NCBI RefSeq assembly: GCF_014189535.1 | Contig: NZ_CP050308.1 | Span: 3,213,001 to 3,277,000 of the forward strand | Origin: Rhizobium lusitanum | Lineage (GTDB): Bacteria > Pseudomonadota > Alphaproteobacteria > Rhizobiales > Rhizobiaceae | Reading direction: 5' to 3' | Length of the DNA stretch: 64,000 bases | Shown here: in pieces, positions 53,161-62,215 of the stretch | How positions within the stretch are numbered: the stretch's first letter is position 1 | Layout of the letters: each line of letters opens with the position of its first letter | Notes under the pieces: generated by a model | The model's database searches: none | What the model was told of the DNA's origin: nothing | The model's input: only the letters and a program-made list of their open reading frames with translations | Made by a program: the position numbers and the translations under genes

Positions 53161-54477
53161 ATGCAAACCAATTTCACCCTTGCCCAGCTTGCCGATCCGC
53201 ATGTGGCCGAATCCGAGGCTATCCTGCGCAAATGCGTGCATTGCGGCTTCTGCACCGCCACCTGTCCGACCTATGTGACGCTCGGCAACGAGCTCGATAG
53301 TCCGCGCGGCCGCATCTATCTGATCAAGGACATGCTGGAAAACGACCGGCCGGCGGATGAGGAAGTGGTTACGCATATTGACCGCTGTCTGTCCTGCCTC
53401 GCCTGCGTCACCACCTGTCCCTCCGGCGTCGACTACATGCATCTGATCGACCACGCCCGCGCCCATATTGAGGAAACCTATAAGCGGCCTTTGCTCGATC
53501 GGCTGACGCGCAACATGCTGGCTGCGGTTCTGCCCTATCCCGGCCGTTTCCGTCTGGCGCTCAACCTCGCGCGGCTAGCTCGGCCGTTAAAGGGTCTGCT
53601 GAAGCGCATTCCGGCCCTGAAACCCTTCGCCGCCATGCTCGATCTCGCGCCGCGCTCCATCCCGGCACCGTCGCCTTTTGCCAAGCCTGGGCTGCATCAG
53701 CCGCAGGCGGAACGGCGCGGGCGGGTGGCTATCTTGACGGGATGTGCCCAGCCGGTGCTCGATCCAGGGATCAACGAGGCCACCATCCGGCTGCTGACCC
53801 GCCTTGGCGTCGAAGTGGTGGTGCCGCAAGGCGAGAGCTGCTGCGGCTCGCTGGTGCATCATATGGGCCGCGAGGAGCAGGCATTGGCGAGCGTGCGCGC
53901 CAATGTCGATGTCTGGATGCGCGAGGTCGAGGCCGGTGGCCTCGACGCCATCATCGTGACCACCTCGGGCTGCGGCACGACGATCAAGGATTATGGCCAC
54001 AAGCTGCGCCTCGATCCGGCCTATGCGGACAAGGCCGCGAAGATCTCGGCGCTTGCCAAGGACATCACCGAATATCTCGCCGGCCTCGACTTGCCTGCGC
54101 ACATGCCGCGCGGCATCACCGTCGCCTATCATTCCGCCTGCTCGCTACAGCATGGCCAGAGGATCACCATGGCGCCGAAGCAGTTGTTGAAGACGGCGGG
54201 CTTCACCGTTCGCGAGCCGGCGGAAGGGCATCTCTGCTGCGGCTCGGCTGGCACCTACAACATCATGCAGTCGGAAATCTCCGCCGAGTTGAAGGCGCGC
54301 AAGGTGAGGAACCTCGAGGCGACGAAGGCCGATGTCATCGCCACCGGCAATATCGGCTGCATCACGCAGATCGCCACGGGAACGGGCATACCGATCCTGC
54401 ATACGGTCGAACTGCTCGAATGGGCCTATGGCGGCGAGATGCCCGCGAAACTGAAAGGGCTGACGCCGACTACCTAG
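53161..54477 (+). CDS. glcF: Glycolate oxidase iron-sulfur subunit GlcF
   Basis: A 438-residue Fe-S protein. Two 4Fe-4S motifs are C25-x2-C28-x2-C31-x3-C35 (CVHCGFCTATC) and C76-x2-C79-x2-C82-x3-C86 (CLSCLACVTTC). Two CCG domains follow (GESCCGSLVHHMG, HLCCGSAGTYNIM), as in heterodisulfide-reductase-like electron carriers. It passes electrons from GlcD/E to the quinone pool. The last gene of glcDEF. Confidence 0.95.
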   Translation: MQTNFTLAQLADPHVAESEAILRKCVHCGFCTATCPTYVTLGNELDSPRGRIYLIKDMLENDRPADEEVVTHIDRCLSCLACVTTCPSGVDYMHLIDHARAHIEETYKRPLLDRLTRNMLAAVLPYPGRFRLALNLARLARPLKGLLKRIPALKPFAAMLDLAPRSIPAPSPFAKPGLHQPQAERRGRVAILTGCAQPVLDPGINEATIRLLTRLGVEVVVPQGESCCGSLVHHMGREEQALASVRANVDVWMREVEAGGLDAIIVTTSGCGTTIKDYGHKLRLDPAYADKAAKISALAKDITEYLAGLDLPAHMPRGITVAYHSACSLQHGQRITMAPKQLLKTAGFTVREPAEGHLCCGSAGTYNIMQSEISAELKARKVRNLEATKADVIATGNIGCITQIATGTGIPILHTVELLEWAYGGEMPAKLKGLTPTT

Positions 54478-54482
54478 AATAT

Positions 54483-54821
54483 CTAGTGCGACGAAGACGG
54501 CCGGTGCGACTGCCACTCCATCTCGAAAACGTCGGCGCCGATGGGCGTCAGGCTTATTCCGTCCTGCCCCTCCTCGAAGAAGGTGCCATCGAGCAAGCCG
54601 GCGACACCGTCATAGAACGAGCCTTCCACCAGGCTGGTGATGCTGGCCGTCTTGTATTTCTGCCCGGAAAAGTCGGTGACAGACATGCACTGCCGGCGCC
54701 CGTCGGCGAACACGTCGATCAGCCGGGGAACGACACCTGCGTCGTCCACCTCGTAATAGATCATGACGGGTTCATCGTTTTCCGGATGAATCCAGTCGCA
54801 CTGGTAATAGGAAAAGCTCAT
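54483..54821 (-). CDS. Conserved protein of DUF6881 type
   Basis: A 112-residue protein: YYQCDWIHPENDEPVMIYYEVDDAGVVPRLIDVFADGRRQCMS resembles the DUF6881 N-terminal block (a YxxxxWxH..DEPV..Y.E.D..G pattern). It is acidic, without a signal or membrane segment. Convergent with glcF, five bp apart. The function is unknown. Confidence 0.7.
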   Translation of the reverse strand: MSFSYYQCDWIHPENDEPVMIYYEVDDAGVVPRLIDVFADGRRQCMSVTDFSGQKYKTASITSLVEGSFYDGVAGLLDGTFFEEGQDGISLTPIGADVFEMEWQSHRPSSSH

Positions 54822-54895
54822 GCGCTATTGCTTAGCATAGGAACCCCCAGGCGGGAATCGCTTTGGGGGTCAGGCAGGGCGCGTGGTCAAATTTT

Positions 54896-55567
54896 TTAGA
54901 AGTTGAATGACACACCGAAATTGATGGCGTTGGTGAAGACCTTGGTCTTCAACGTGTCGCCGCTGTCGATCGAGACATTGTCGACGAAATTGTAATTGCC
55001 CTTGTATTCGACGAAGGTCGCCCAATGCTGGCTGATCTGATAGCTGACGCCGGCCTGCGCCTGCAACGAGGCGCCGCCGAACTGGTAATCGAAGGTCCGT
55101 CCGGAGGCGCGGGTGACTTCGACATGCGGCACGTTGATGCCGGCGCCGAGGCCGACATAGGGCGTCCACTTGCGGCTCGGATCCTGAAAGCGATAGAGCG
55201 CATTCAGCGTCAGCATGTTCAGGCCGTCGGTGAACTCGAAATGCGACCAGCCGGGCGTATTGCCGAGATCGCCATAGACCTTGGCATGGGTGTAGTCGAG
55301 CGAGACACCCCAGTTCGACTTGTTGAAGTCGTCGAGCCAGAAGATGCCGCGAAAGCCGAAATAGGGCGGCATCTTGAAGGATTTTCCCGACCAGTCGGGA
55401 TCAAAATTGGCACCATCCGATGTCTTGACGTTGCTGCCGGTCGCCCCCTGGATGCCGCCATAGGCTGAAAATTGCATTTCCGCCGAAGCAGAATTGGCGG
55501 CGAAGACAAAAGCTGAAAGCGCAAGCGCGGCAACAGCCGGCTGTTTGATGCGAAATGCACGACGCAT
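54896..55567 (-). CDS. Outer-membrane beta-barrel protein, LpxQ (lipid A oxidase)-like
   Basis: A 223-residue protein with a signal peptide of about 29 residues (AVAALALSAFVFAANSASA) and an alternating beta-barrel pattern that ends in an aromatic residue (INFGVSFNF), the outer-membrane sorting signal. The blocks SKSFKMPPYFGFRG-like and WTPYVGLGAGINVPHVEVTRASG resemble R. leguminosarum LpxQ, an enzyme that oxidises lipid A glucosamine to aminogluconate, which has a similar length. The enzyme assignment is moderate; barrel and location are firm. ATG 55567 starts the signal peptide; an earlier start would add 63 unlikely residues. Confidence 0.75.
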   Translation of the reverse strand: MRRAFRIKQPAVAALALSAFVFAANSASAEMQFSAYGGIQGATGSNVKTSDGANFDPDWSGKSFKMPPYFGFRGIFWLDDFNKSNWGVSLDYTHAKVYGDLGNTPGWSHFEFTDGLNMLTLNALYRFQDPSRKWTPYVGLGAGINVPHVEVTRASGRTFDYQFGGASLQAQAGVSYQISQHWATFVEYKGNYNFVDNVSIDSGDTLKTKVFTNAINFGVSFNF

Positions 55568-55782
55568 ATGAGGCCCCCGAATGCGGATGCCGCCATCTAA
55601 GCGTGCTTCTGTGACAGTTCTATTGTGGCGCGCTGTGGCTTGCGTCGGCTTAGGCGCGAAAACTGACATCGGACTGAATGGAACGGGCCGTCTTGCGGGT
55701 CTCTCAGCCGATAAGTTTGGGGATGTTACACCTGCGCAACAGTGGGGTGGCCGCACTGGTATGCGACCACTCCGTCGCTTAA

Positions 55783-56484
55783 TTACCCACCGAACATCGT
55801 CCGCAAGATGTCGACGCCGCGATCCTCGTAGCTGATTTCGCCCTGCTTGTTGCCGGGGCCGACGACGATGACCCTGGTGCCGATGGGGACGCGTTCGTAA
55901 AGATCTGTGACGTCCTTGTTCATCATGCGGATGCAGCCGGACGACATGTTCAGGCCGATGCTCCAGGGCTGATTGGTGCCGTGGATTCGAAACGCCGTAT
56001 CGTTGCCGTTGCGATAGAGATACATGGCGCGGGCGCCGAGCGGGTTGTCTTCGCCACCCTCCTGATAGGCGGGCAGCTTATGCCCTTTCTTGGCCTCGCG
56101 GATGCGCATTTCGGGTGGTGGCGTCCAGCCCGGCCATTCCGCCTTGCGGCCGACCTTGACGACCCCCGACCATCCGAAGCCATCACGACCGACGCCGATG
56201 CCGTAGCGCCGCGCCCGATTGCTGCCCTCGACGAGATAGAGAAATTTGTTGTTGGTATCGACGATGACCGTCCCCGGTGCCTCGTTGGTTACCAGCCGCA
56301 CCATTCGCCGCTGAAACTGCGGCTTGATCTGCCCTTGCGGTGCAGTCGATACGCGGATCACATTGCTGGGCAGCGCCTGTGCGGCATGAGGCGCAGAGGC
56401 TGTGAAGGCCGCAGCATCCGACGCCGCCGTGAGACACGACAAGGCGATGCCCGCCGCCGCCACGACCGGTAGTATTGATTTCAT
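55783..56484 (-). CDS. L,D-transpeptidase (YkuD) 1
   Basis: A 233-residue YkuD-domain protein with an N-terminal signal ([26 protein letters not shown]). The catalytic motif is [22 protein letters not shown], with the active Cys in SGC. It forms 3-3 peptide cross-links, or links an outer-membrane protein to peptidoglycan, in the periplasm. GGGG precedes ATG 56484. It is followed on the same strand by a second YkuD gene upstream (56727-57488), with a hairpin repeat in the gap. Confidence 0.93.
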   Translation of the reverse strand: MKSILPVVAAAGIALSCLTAASDAAAFTASAPHAAQALPSNVIRVSTAPQGQIKPQFQRRMVRLVTNEAPGTVIVDTNNKFLYLVEGSNRARRYGIGVGRDGFGWSGVVKVGRKAEWPGWTPPPEMRIREAKKGHKLPAYQEGGEDNPLGARAMYLYRNGNDTAFRIHGTNQPWSIGLNMSSGCIRMMNKDVTDLYERVPIGTRVIVVGPGNKQGEISYEDRGVDILRTMFGG

Positions 56485-56672
56485 CCGTGATTCCCCTCTC
56501 AATTTACCCCGCTAAGAAAGTAACGAAACGCGGGAGAGGATCAAGATCAAATTGCGTATGATAAAGACCGCGCCGCGAGAACGGCTGTCTATTCCGACGA
56601 GTGTTAGCTTATTGTCGGGATAATATAGTGCCCAATAATGGAAGATATCTTTGCTGTGGATGCCGAGACCTA

Positions 56673-56714
56673 TCTCGCCCGCCAAGGGCGAGATCAACTC
56701 CGCATTTGCAGCAA
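56673..56714. repeat. Short dispersed hairpin repeat, copy 2
   Basis: TCTCGCC (56673-56679) and GGCGAGA (56687-56693) form the same 7-bp stem with a CGCCAAG loop as at 1830-1850, followed by CTCCG-C-ATTTGCAGCA. It lies just past the stop of the upstream YkuD gene. Confidence 0.6.
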
Positions 56715-56726
56715 TCTTGTTGCCGA

Positions 56727-57488
56727 TCACATGACGATGACCCGCGTCCCGACTTTCACTCGGTTGTAAAGGTCAATGACATCTTCATTGCGCAGGCGGA
56801 TGCAGCCGGAGGATACGGCGCTGCCAATGCTCCAGGGAGCATTGGTGCCGTGGATACGGTAAAGGGTAGAGCCGAGATACATGGCGCGGGCGCCGAGTGG
56901 GTTGGCTTCGCCGCCATCCATGCGCGCCGGCAGATAGTGGCCCTTGGCCGCTTCACGGGCCACCATTTCCGATGGCGGTGTCCAGTCCGGCCATTCCTGC
57001 TTACGGGTAACGGTATGGGCGCCGGCCCATTCGAAGCCCGGCTTGCCGACGCCAACGCCGTAGCGCCGCGCCTGGCCGCCATCCATCACCAGATAGAGGA
57101 AGCGATTATTGGTATCGATGACGATGCTGCCCGGCTTTTCCTTGGTCTGGTAATCGACCACCTGCGGCAGGAACTGCGGATCGAGCTGGCCACGGATCGC
57201 CGGATATTGCGGCCGGACGACGGCCACCTGCTGGACGGCGGGGCGTGCGAACAGGCCGCGCTGCTGGATCACGCGCTGGCCCTGCGGGTTGGCCGCCTGC
57301 CGCGCCGCCGGGCGAACGGGATAGACAGCCGGCTGAACACTGCCACCGCCGAGCTGCATCACCCACGGGGCGGTGAGGTCGGGGCTGACGATGACGGGCG
57401 GGCGCGACTGGTAGCGATCATTGGCGAAAGCGCCGGATGCAAACAGGGTCAGGGCGCCAGCGGCGAGTAAAATACATTGTTTCATCAT
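56727..57488 (-). CDS. L,D-transpeptidase (YkuD) 2
   Basis: A 253-residue YkuD protein with a signal peptide (MMKQCILLAAGALTLFASGAFA), a Pro/Gln/Val-rich linker to about residue 110, and catalytic motif HGTNAPWSIGSAVSSGCIRLRN. The domain is clearly paralogous to the gene at 55783 (shared [34 protein letters not shown]). Each gene of the pair has its own start and signal; they are 240 bp apart. Both act in the periplasm on peptidoglycan stem peptides. Confidence 0.93.
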   Translation of the reverse strand: MMKQCILLAAGALTLFASGAFANDRYQSRPPVIVSPDLTAPWVMQLGGGSVQPAVYPVRPAARQAANPQGQRVIQQRGLFARPAVQQVAVVRPQYPAIRGQLDPQFLPQVVDYQTKEKPGSIVIDTNNRFLYLVMDGGQARRYGVGVGKPGFEWAGAHTVTRKQEWPDWTPPSEMVAREAAKGHYLPARMDGGEANPLGARAMYLGSTLYRIHGTNAPWSIGSAVSSGCIRLRNEDVIDLYNRVKVGTRVIVM

Positions 57489-57791
57489 CGGACAAACTCT
57501 CTACAAATGGGCCGAGGATGGGCGTAATTGCGCCCGGTCCCGAATATGGTGACATTTGCGCGCCAGCGAATGGTAAATGCCTGTTCATCAAAATGCCGCG
57601 AAACCGATAAACCTTTTGTCAGGGTTACGACTTGGTTTGGAAAGACGGTTTGCAAATGGTAAACCGTGAATCGAGATGATTTGCCTTCGAATCGTCCTTT
57701 CGATCTTAAGCATTTGATTGGCCTGATCTTATCCGATAGCTGTTTGGCTGTTTTCGCGATCACGCTCTGAAATAGGGGACGAAACACGAAT
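57489..57791. other. Intergenic region between ykuD-type and tag genes
   Basis: About 303 bp shared by two divergent genes. No reading frame of merit, repeat or hairpin was found; it probably holds both promoters. Confidence 0.6.
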
Positions 57792-58421
57792 ATGGCCGGA
57801 ACGGGCATCATCACTGGTGAGGACGGCAAGGATCGCTGCCACTGGCATGGCAATCTGCCGGAATATCTGCGCTATCATGACCAGGAATGGGGCAGGCCCG
57901 TCATCGACGATATCAGGCTGTTCGAGAAGATCTGCCTGGAGGGATTCCAGTCGGGCCTGTCCTGGCTGACGATCCTGCGCAAGCGCGAGAATTTCCGCGC
58001 GGCCTTCGCCGGCTTCGATTTCGACAAGGTGGTGACGTTTGGCGATGCCGATATCGAGCGCTGCGTGGCTGATGCCGGCATCATTCGCCATCGCGGCAAG
58101 ATCGTCTCCACTATCAACAATGCCCGCCGCGCCATCGAACTGCGTGCCGAATTCGGCTCGCTCGCCCGCTATTTTTGGGGTTTTGAGCCGACGGTCGCGG
58201 AGCGCCCCGCCTTGGTTGACTATGCGACCATCGCCGCCAATCCGACGACGCCGGTCTCCGTGCGTATTTCGAAGGACCTGAAAAAGCGCGGCTGGACCTT
58301 CGTCGGCCCGACCACGGTCTATGCCTTCATGCAGGCCATGGGCCTCGTCAACGATCACATCGAGGGCTGCTATTGCCGGAAAGAGGTGGAGGCGATGCGC
58401 AACGCATTGGTGCGACCATGA
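57792..58421 (+). CDS. tag: DNA-3-methyladenine glycosylase I
   Basis: A 209-residue Tag-type glycosylase that removes 3-methyladenine from alkylated DNA. The zinc ligands fit Cys16 (DRCHWHG), His29 (YHDQEWG), and the His and Cys of NDHIEGCYC near the C-terminus. The family blocks are YHDQEWGRPVIDD, LFEKICLEGFQSGLSWLTIL and KKRGWTFVGPTTVYAFMQAMGLVNDH. The stop overlaps the next gene as ATGA. Confidence 0.95.
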   Translation: MAGTGIITGEDGKDRCHWHGNLPEYLRYHDQEWGRPVIDDIRLFEKICLEGFQSGLSWLTILRKRENFRAAFAGFDFDKVVTFGDADIERCVADAGIIRHRGKIVSTINNARRAIELRAEFGSLARYFWGFEPTVAERPALVDYATIAANPTTPVSVRISKDLKKRGWTFVGPTTVYAFMQAMGLVNDHIEGCYCRKEVEAMRNALVRP

Positions 58422-58966
58422 GACGTCTGGTTCTAGCTTTTTTCCTGCTCGCTTTCGCTCTGCCGGTCGGTCAGGCCGCCCATGCGCAGGCGGCCCAGAG
58501 CAACGACAGCCCGAAGAGTGGCGAGCCGCCGCTCCAGCTTCCGCAGCTCGACCGTGGCGAGACCGTGGAAAAGCTTGGTTTCCCCGCCGTGCTGGAGAAG
58601 CTCACCGGCTGGACGAAATTCGGCAAGGGCAAGGTCTATACGCTGCCGCTGAAGAAGGGCCAGCACGTCCGGGTGACCTTCAGTTCGAAGAGCAAATACG
58701 CCTTCATGGCGATCTTCGATCTCTCCTCGAACGACGACGAATCCTTCTTCGGCACGGACGAGGACGGCATGACCGCCGATGTCACCATCAACGAAGACAC
58801 GACATGGCTGATCAAGCCCTATTATTCCCGCGTCACCCGCCGCCGTGGCCTCGGCGCACCCTATGAGATTCTCATCGATCCCAATCCGCCAGCCAGGCAG
58901 CAGCAGGACAAGCCTGCCGATCAGGGCCCGTCATTATTCCCGCCGAGGTCGAAGCAGGGACAGTGA
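58418..58966 (+). CDS. Secreted protein of unknown function coupled to tag
   Basis: A 182-residue protein with a clear signal peptide (RRLVLAFFLLAFALPVGQAAHA). The mature part has a TLPLKKGQHVRVTFSSKSKYAFMAIFDLSSNDD block, predicted all-beta, and a Pro/Gln-rich tail. The pattern is like pre-peptidase C-terminal or bacterial pilin-like lectin folds, but no family is sure. Its ATG overlaps the tag stop by four bases. Confidence 0.78.
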   Translation: MRRLVLAFFLLAFALPVGQAAHAQAAQSNDSPKSGEPPLQLPQLDRGETVEKLGFPAVLEKLTGWTKFGKGKVYTLPLKKGQHVRVTFSSKSKYAFMAIFDLSSNDDESFFGTDEDGMTADVTINEDTTWLIKPYYSRVTRRRGLGAPYEILIDPNPPARQQQDKPADQGPSLFPPRSKQGQ

Positions 58967-58971
58967 GGGCT

Positions 58972-59676
58972 TCAGGATAGCCCCTCGATGATACCGTGTA
59001 GTTCCCCGAGGTATCCGATCTTGCGGAAGCGTGGCGCCTGCGTCGGTTCCTCGACATGTTCGAAGATCCAGGTGAGTTCGTGCGGAATGAAGACACCGTA
59101 GCTGCCGGCGGCAAGCGCGGGCACGATGTCGGATTTGAGCGAATTGCCGACCATCATCGCTCTTTCCGGCCCATCCCCGACCTTGGAGAAGATGCGGCGA
59201 TACGTGGAGGCGTTCTTGTCGGAGACGATTTCGACGGCATCGAAGAGGTCGCCGAGGCCGGATTGCGCGAGCTTGCGCTCCTGGTCGAACAGATCGCCCT
59301 TGGTGATCAGCACCAGCAGATAGTTGCCAGAGAGCGTTTCAAGCGTCTCTCGAACATCGGGAAGCGTTTCGACGGGATGCGTGAGCAGATCGCGGCCGAT
59401 GTCGAGGATTTTCGCGATCACACTTGCCGGCACCTCGCCCTTGGTGATCTCGATCGCCGTCTCGATCATCGAAAGCGTGAAGCCTTTGATGCCGAAGCCA
59501 TAGTGGTTCAGATTGCGCTTCTCGGCTTCCAGCAGTGTCTCGGAAATATTCTCGCTCTCGGCATGGTCGGCAAGCAGTTCGGCGAACTGCCGTTCGGTGA
59601 GCCGGTAGAATTGTTCGTTCTGCCAGAGCGTGTCGTCGGCATCGAAGCCGATCGTGGTCAACGGGCGTTGCGGCAT
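58972..59676 (-). CDS. HAD family hydrolase
   Basis: A 234-residue HAD-like hydrolase. Motif I is GFDADDTLW with nucleophile Asp, motif II SLAVLITKGD-like (LLVLITKGD), motif III Lys near SDKNASTYRRIF, and motif IV MMVGNSLKSDIVPALAAG. It has a helical C1 cap. Probably a phosphatase of small metabolites; substrate unknown. Convergent with the secreted gene before it. Confidence 0.9.
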   Translation of the reverse strand: MPQRPLTTIGFDADDTLWQNEQFYRLTERQFAELLADHAESENISETLLEAEKRNLNHYGFGIKGFTLSMIETAIEITKGEVPASVIAKILDIGRDLLTHPVETLPDVRETLETLSGNYLLVLITKGDLFDQERKLAQSGLGDLFDAVEIVSDKNASTYRRIFSKVGDGPERAMMVGNSLKSDIVPALAAGSYGVFIPHELTWIFEHVEEPTQAPRFRKIGYLGELHGIIEGLS

Positions 59677-59975
59677 GGGCCTGTCCGTCCTTGCGGATTG
59701 GATGAAGGTGGGATTCTATCCCACACTGATGTGGAGGCAAGAACAAAGCGCCGGTCACCGCATTGTGATCGGCGCCGGGTCTCGCGTTGAAATCGGATTT
59801 CGGTGCATTATGTCGATATCATCAAGGTAGCGGCAGGACCGCCCCTCGACGATCATCTCCGGACCTCCCCAAGACAGCGCGGATGAGCGGCTGTCATGCC
59901 GAGGCCAATAACCAAGAGATCAGGATTCACCGGCCGGAAGCCATCTTCCGGCGGACCACAAGGGAATTTTCTCAG

Positions 59976-61025
59976 ATGCGTTATAACCAGCTCGGTAATA
60001 CCGGCCTATTCGTCTCCGAACTTTGCTTGGGCACCATGACCTTCGGCGAAGCCAATCCCAATAGCAACTGGGGCGCCATCGCCGATGTCGACCAGGCACT
60101 GGCCGACAAGATCGTTGAAAACTCGCTCGCCGCCGGCGTCAACTTTATCGACACCGCCGACGTCTATTCCTTCGGAAATTCGGAAAAGCTGCTTGGTCAG
60201 GCGCTGAAGAATGTCGGCGTGCCGCGCAAGGAGGTCGTCATCGCCACCAAGGTCTATGGCGTCATGGGCGACAAGCCCAACGATCGCGGCGCCTCGCGCG
60301 GCCATATCATGGATTCGGTCCAGGCAAGCCTCGAGCGGCTGCAGACCGACCATATCGACCTCTACCAGATCCACGCCACGGATACGGTCACCCCCATCGA
60401 TGAAACCCTGCGGGCGCTGGACGATCTCGTCTCGCGTGGGCTGGTGCGCTATGTCGGCGTGTCCAACTGGCAGGCCTGGCGTATCGCCAAGGCGCTCGGC
60501 ATTTCCGAACGCCGCGGCTTTGCTCGCTTTGAGACGGTGCAGGCCTATTATTCCATCGCCGGTCGCGATCTCGAGCGCGAGATCGTTCCGCTGATGGCGG
60601 AGGAAAAGCTCGGTCTGATGGTCTGGTCGCCGCTGGCTGGCGGTCTTCTGTCCGGTAAGTTCGGCCCCGGTGCGCCGGGCAATGGCGAAGGCCGCCGCGC
60701 CAGCTTCGACTTCCCGCCGGTCGACAAGGACCGCGCCTGGGCCTGCGTCGCCGCCATGCGCGAAGTGGCTGAAAAGCGCGGCGCCAGCGTCGCCACGGTG
60801 GCGCTGGCCTGGATCCTGGCCAAGCCCTTCGTCACCAGCATCATCATCGGTGCCAAGCGTCTCGATCAGCTCGACCAGAACCTCGCCGCCGTCAAGCTGA
60901 AGCTCGATGCCGAGGATATCGCCAAGCTTGACGAGGTCAGCGCGCTTGCTCCGGAATATCCCGGCTGGATGCTCGCCCGCCAGGGCGCTGCTCGCGTGCC
61001 GCAGCCTTTCGAACCGAAGGCCTGA
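59976..61025 (+). CDS. Aldo/keto reductase
   Basis: A 349-residue NADPH-dependent aldo/keto reductase. The blocks are MRYNQLGNTGLFVSELCLGTMTFGEA, the catalytic Asp-Tyr-Lys-His residues in NFIDTADVYSFGNSEK, KVYG and IHATD, and YVGVSNWQAWRIAKALGIS. It belongs to the YakC/Tas-like AKR group. AAGGGAA lies 10 bases before ATG 59976. The upstream frame to 59787 has no support. A terminator follows. Confidence 0.92.
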   Translation: MRYNQLGNTGLFVSELCLGTMTFGEANPNSNWGAIADVDQALADKIVENSLAAGVNFIDTADVYSFGNSEKLLGQALKNVGVPRKEVVIATKVYGVMGDKPNDRGASRGHIMDSVQASLERLQTDHIDLYQIHATDTVTPIDETLRALDDLVSRGLVRYVGVSNWQAWRIAKALGISERRGFARFETVQAYYSIAGRDLEREIVPLMAEEKLGLMVWSPLAGGLLSGKFGPGAPGNGEGRRASFDFPPVDKDRAWACVAAMREVAEKRGASVATVALAWILAKPFVTSIIIGAKRLDQLDQNLAAVKLKLDAEDIAKLDEVSALAPEYPGWMLARQGAARVPQPFEPKA

Positions 61026-61039
61026 GCCAGAAATGAAAG

Positions 61040-61072
61040 CGCCGCCGCCTCGCGATGGGTGAGGCGGCGGCG
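61040..61072. terminator. Bidirectional terminator between AKR and MDR genes
   Basis: CGCCGCCGCCTC (61040-61051) and GAGGCGGCGGCG (61061-61072) form a perfect 12-bp stem with a 9-base loop between convergent genes. It has TTGTT on the plus side only. Confidence 0.75.
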
Positions 61073-61079
61073 TTGTTGG

Positions 61080-62105
61080 TCACAGCTCGATGACGATCTT
61101 GCCGAAGGCACCGCGATCGAGGTGATCGAAGGCGGCGGGAACCTCGGAAAAGGCGTAGCGATGGTCGATGACCGGCTTCAGGCCGATCCGGTCGACGGCG
61201 CGAACGAAGTCCTCCAGCGCACGGCGATGGCCAACAGAGATGCCCTGAATGACCGGAGACTTCAGCAGCAGCGGTCCGGCCGGTCCCGACAGGTCAAATC
61301 CTTCGAGCACGCCGATGACCGAGATCCGGCCATGCACGGCCACCGCTTTCAGCGATTGGCCGAGATGCGGCCCACCGGCGATTTCAAAGATATGGTCGAT
61401 GCCGCGATCGTTGGTGAGGCGATAGACTTCCTCCACCCAGTCGCCGGTGTTGCGATCAATGCCATATCGGGCGCCGAGCGCCTTTGCCCGCGCCAGCTTT
61501 TCGGGGCCGGATGACGTCACGAAGACGTCGGCACCTTGCGCCGCCGCGATCTGCAACCCGAACATCGATACCCCGCCGGTTCCCTGCACCAGCACGGTGT
61601 CGCCGGGCTTGATCTTGCCGCGTTCGACCAGCGCGAACCAGGCCGTCAGGCCGGCGCAGGGCAAGGTGCTTGCCTCGCCATCGTCGATGCTTGTCGGCGC
61701 GGCGACGAACCAGTCTTCTGGAAAGGCGACATATTCTGAGAGCACGCCGGGATAAAAGCCGCCGAGCGTTCGATAGGGTGGATTGCGCGCAGTGCCGAGC
61801 GGCTTGTCGTCGATCCAGTCGGGAGAAAAGGTGGAGATGACCCGGTCGCCGGGCGCAAATCGCGTCACGCCTTCGCCAACCGCTTCCACCACACCTGCCA
61901 TGTCGGAAGCGGGCACGAAAGGAAACTGGATGGGCAGGCCCATGCCGCTTTCCCGCATCAACTTGTCGCGATAGTTCAGCGAAACGGCTTTAGCCCGCAC
62001 CAGGACTTCGCCTCGGGCGGGCGAGGGGACCTCGGTCTCGGTGAGGCTGAGAGGGGCATTGATGCCGACGGTGCCCAGTGTCCAGCGCCGCATGGTCTTC
62101 GTCAT
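61080..62105 (-). CDS. MDR family NAD(P)-dependent alcohol dehydrogenase-like oxidoreductase
   Basis: A 341-residue medium-chain dehydrogenase/reductase. The N-terminal GroES-like domain includes VSLNYRDKLMRESGMGLPIQFPFVPASDMAGVVEAVGEGV, the NAD motif is VLVQGTGGVSMFGLQIAAAQGADV, and the end is HLDRGAFGKIVIEL. The catalytic zinc Cys of ADHs is replaced by Asn-Tyr-Arg, so it is probably a zinc-free quinone oxidoreductase-like enzyme. ATG 62105 has AGGAG at 6 bases. It is divergent from a LysR gene. Confidence 0.9.
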   Translation of the reverse strand: MTKTMRRWTLGTVGINAPLSLTETEVPSPARGEVLVRAKAVSLNYRDKLMRESGMGLPIQFPFVPASDMAGVVEAVGEGVTRFAPGDRVISTFSPDWIDDKPLGTARNPPYRTLGGFYPGVLSEYVAFPEDWFVAAPTSIDDGEASTLPCAGLTAWFALVERGKIKPGDTVLVQGTGGVSMFGLQIAAAQGADVFVTSSGPEKLARAKALGARYGIDRNTGDWVEEVYRLTNDRGIDHIFEIAGGPHLGQSLKAVAVHGRISVIGVLEGFDLSGPAGPLLLKSPVIQGISVGHRRALEDFVRAVDRIGLKPVIDHRYAFSEVPAAFDHLDRGAFGKIVIEL

Positions 62106-62144
62106 AGTGATCTCCTGCGAGAAATTGAAAGCACGGAGGCCACT

Positions 62145-62177
62145 ATATCGTTGCGCACTGGTCGCCAGTGGCGATAT
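62145..62177. promoter_or_regulatory. Palindrome between the MDR and LysR genes
   Basis: CACTGG-TCG-CCAGTG (62156-62170) is a perfect 6-3-6 palindrome, flanked by ATATCG (62145-62150) and CGATAT (62172-62177). It lies 40-70 bp upstream of both starts. Confidence 0.5.
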
Positions 62178-62215
62178 GATTTCCACTGACTGGTTCCTCT
62201 TTGGAAACAATAGCG

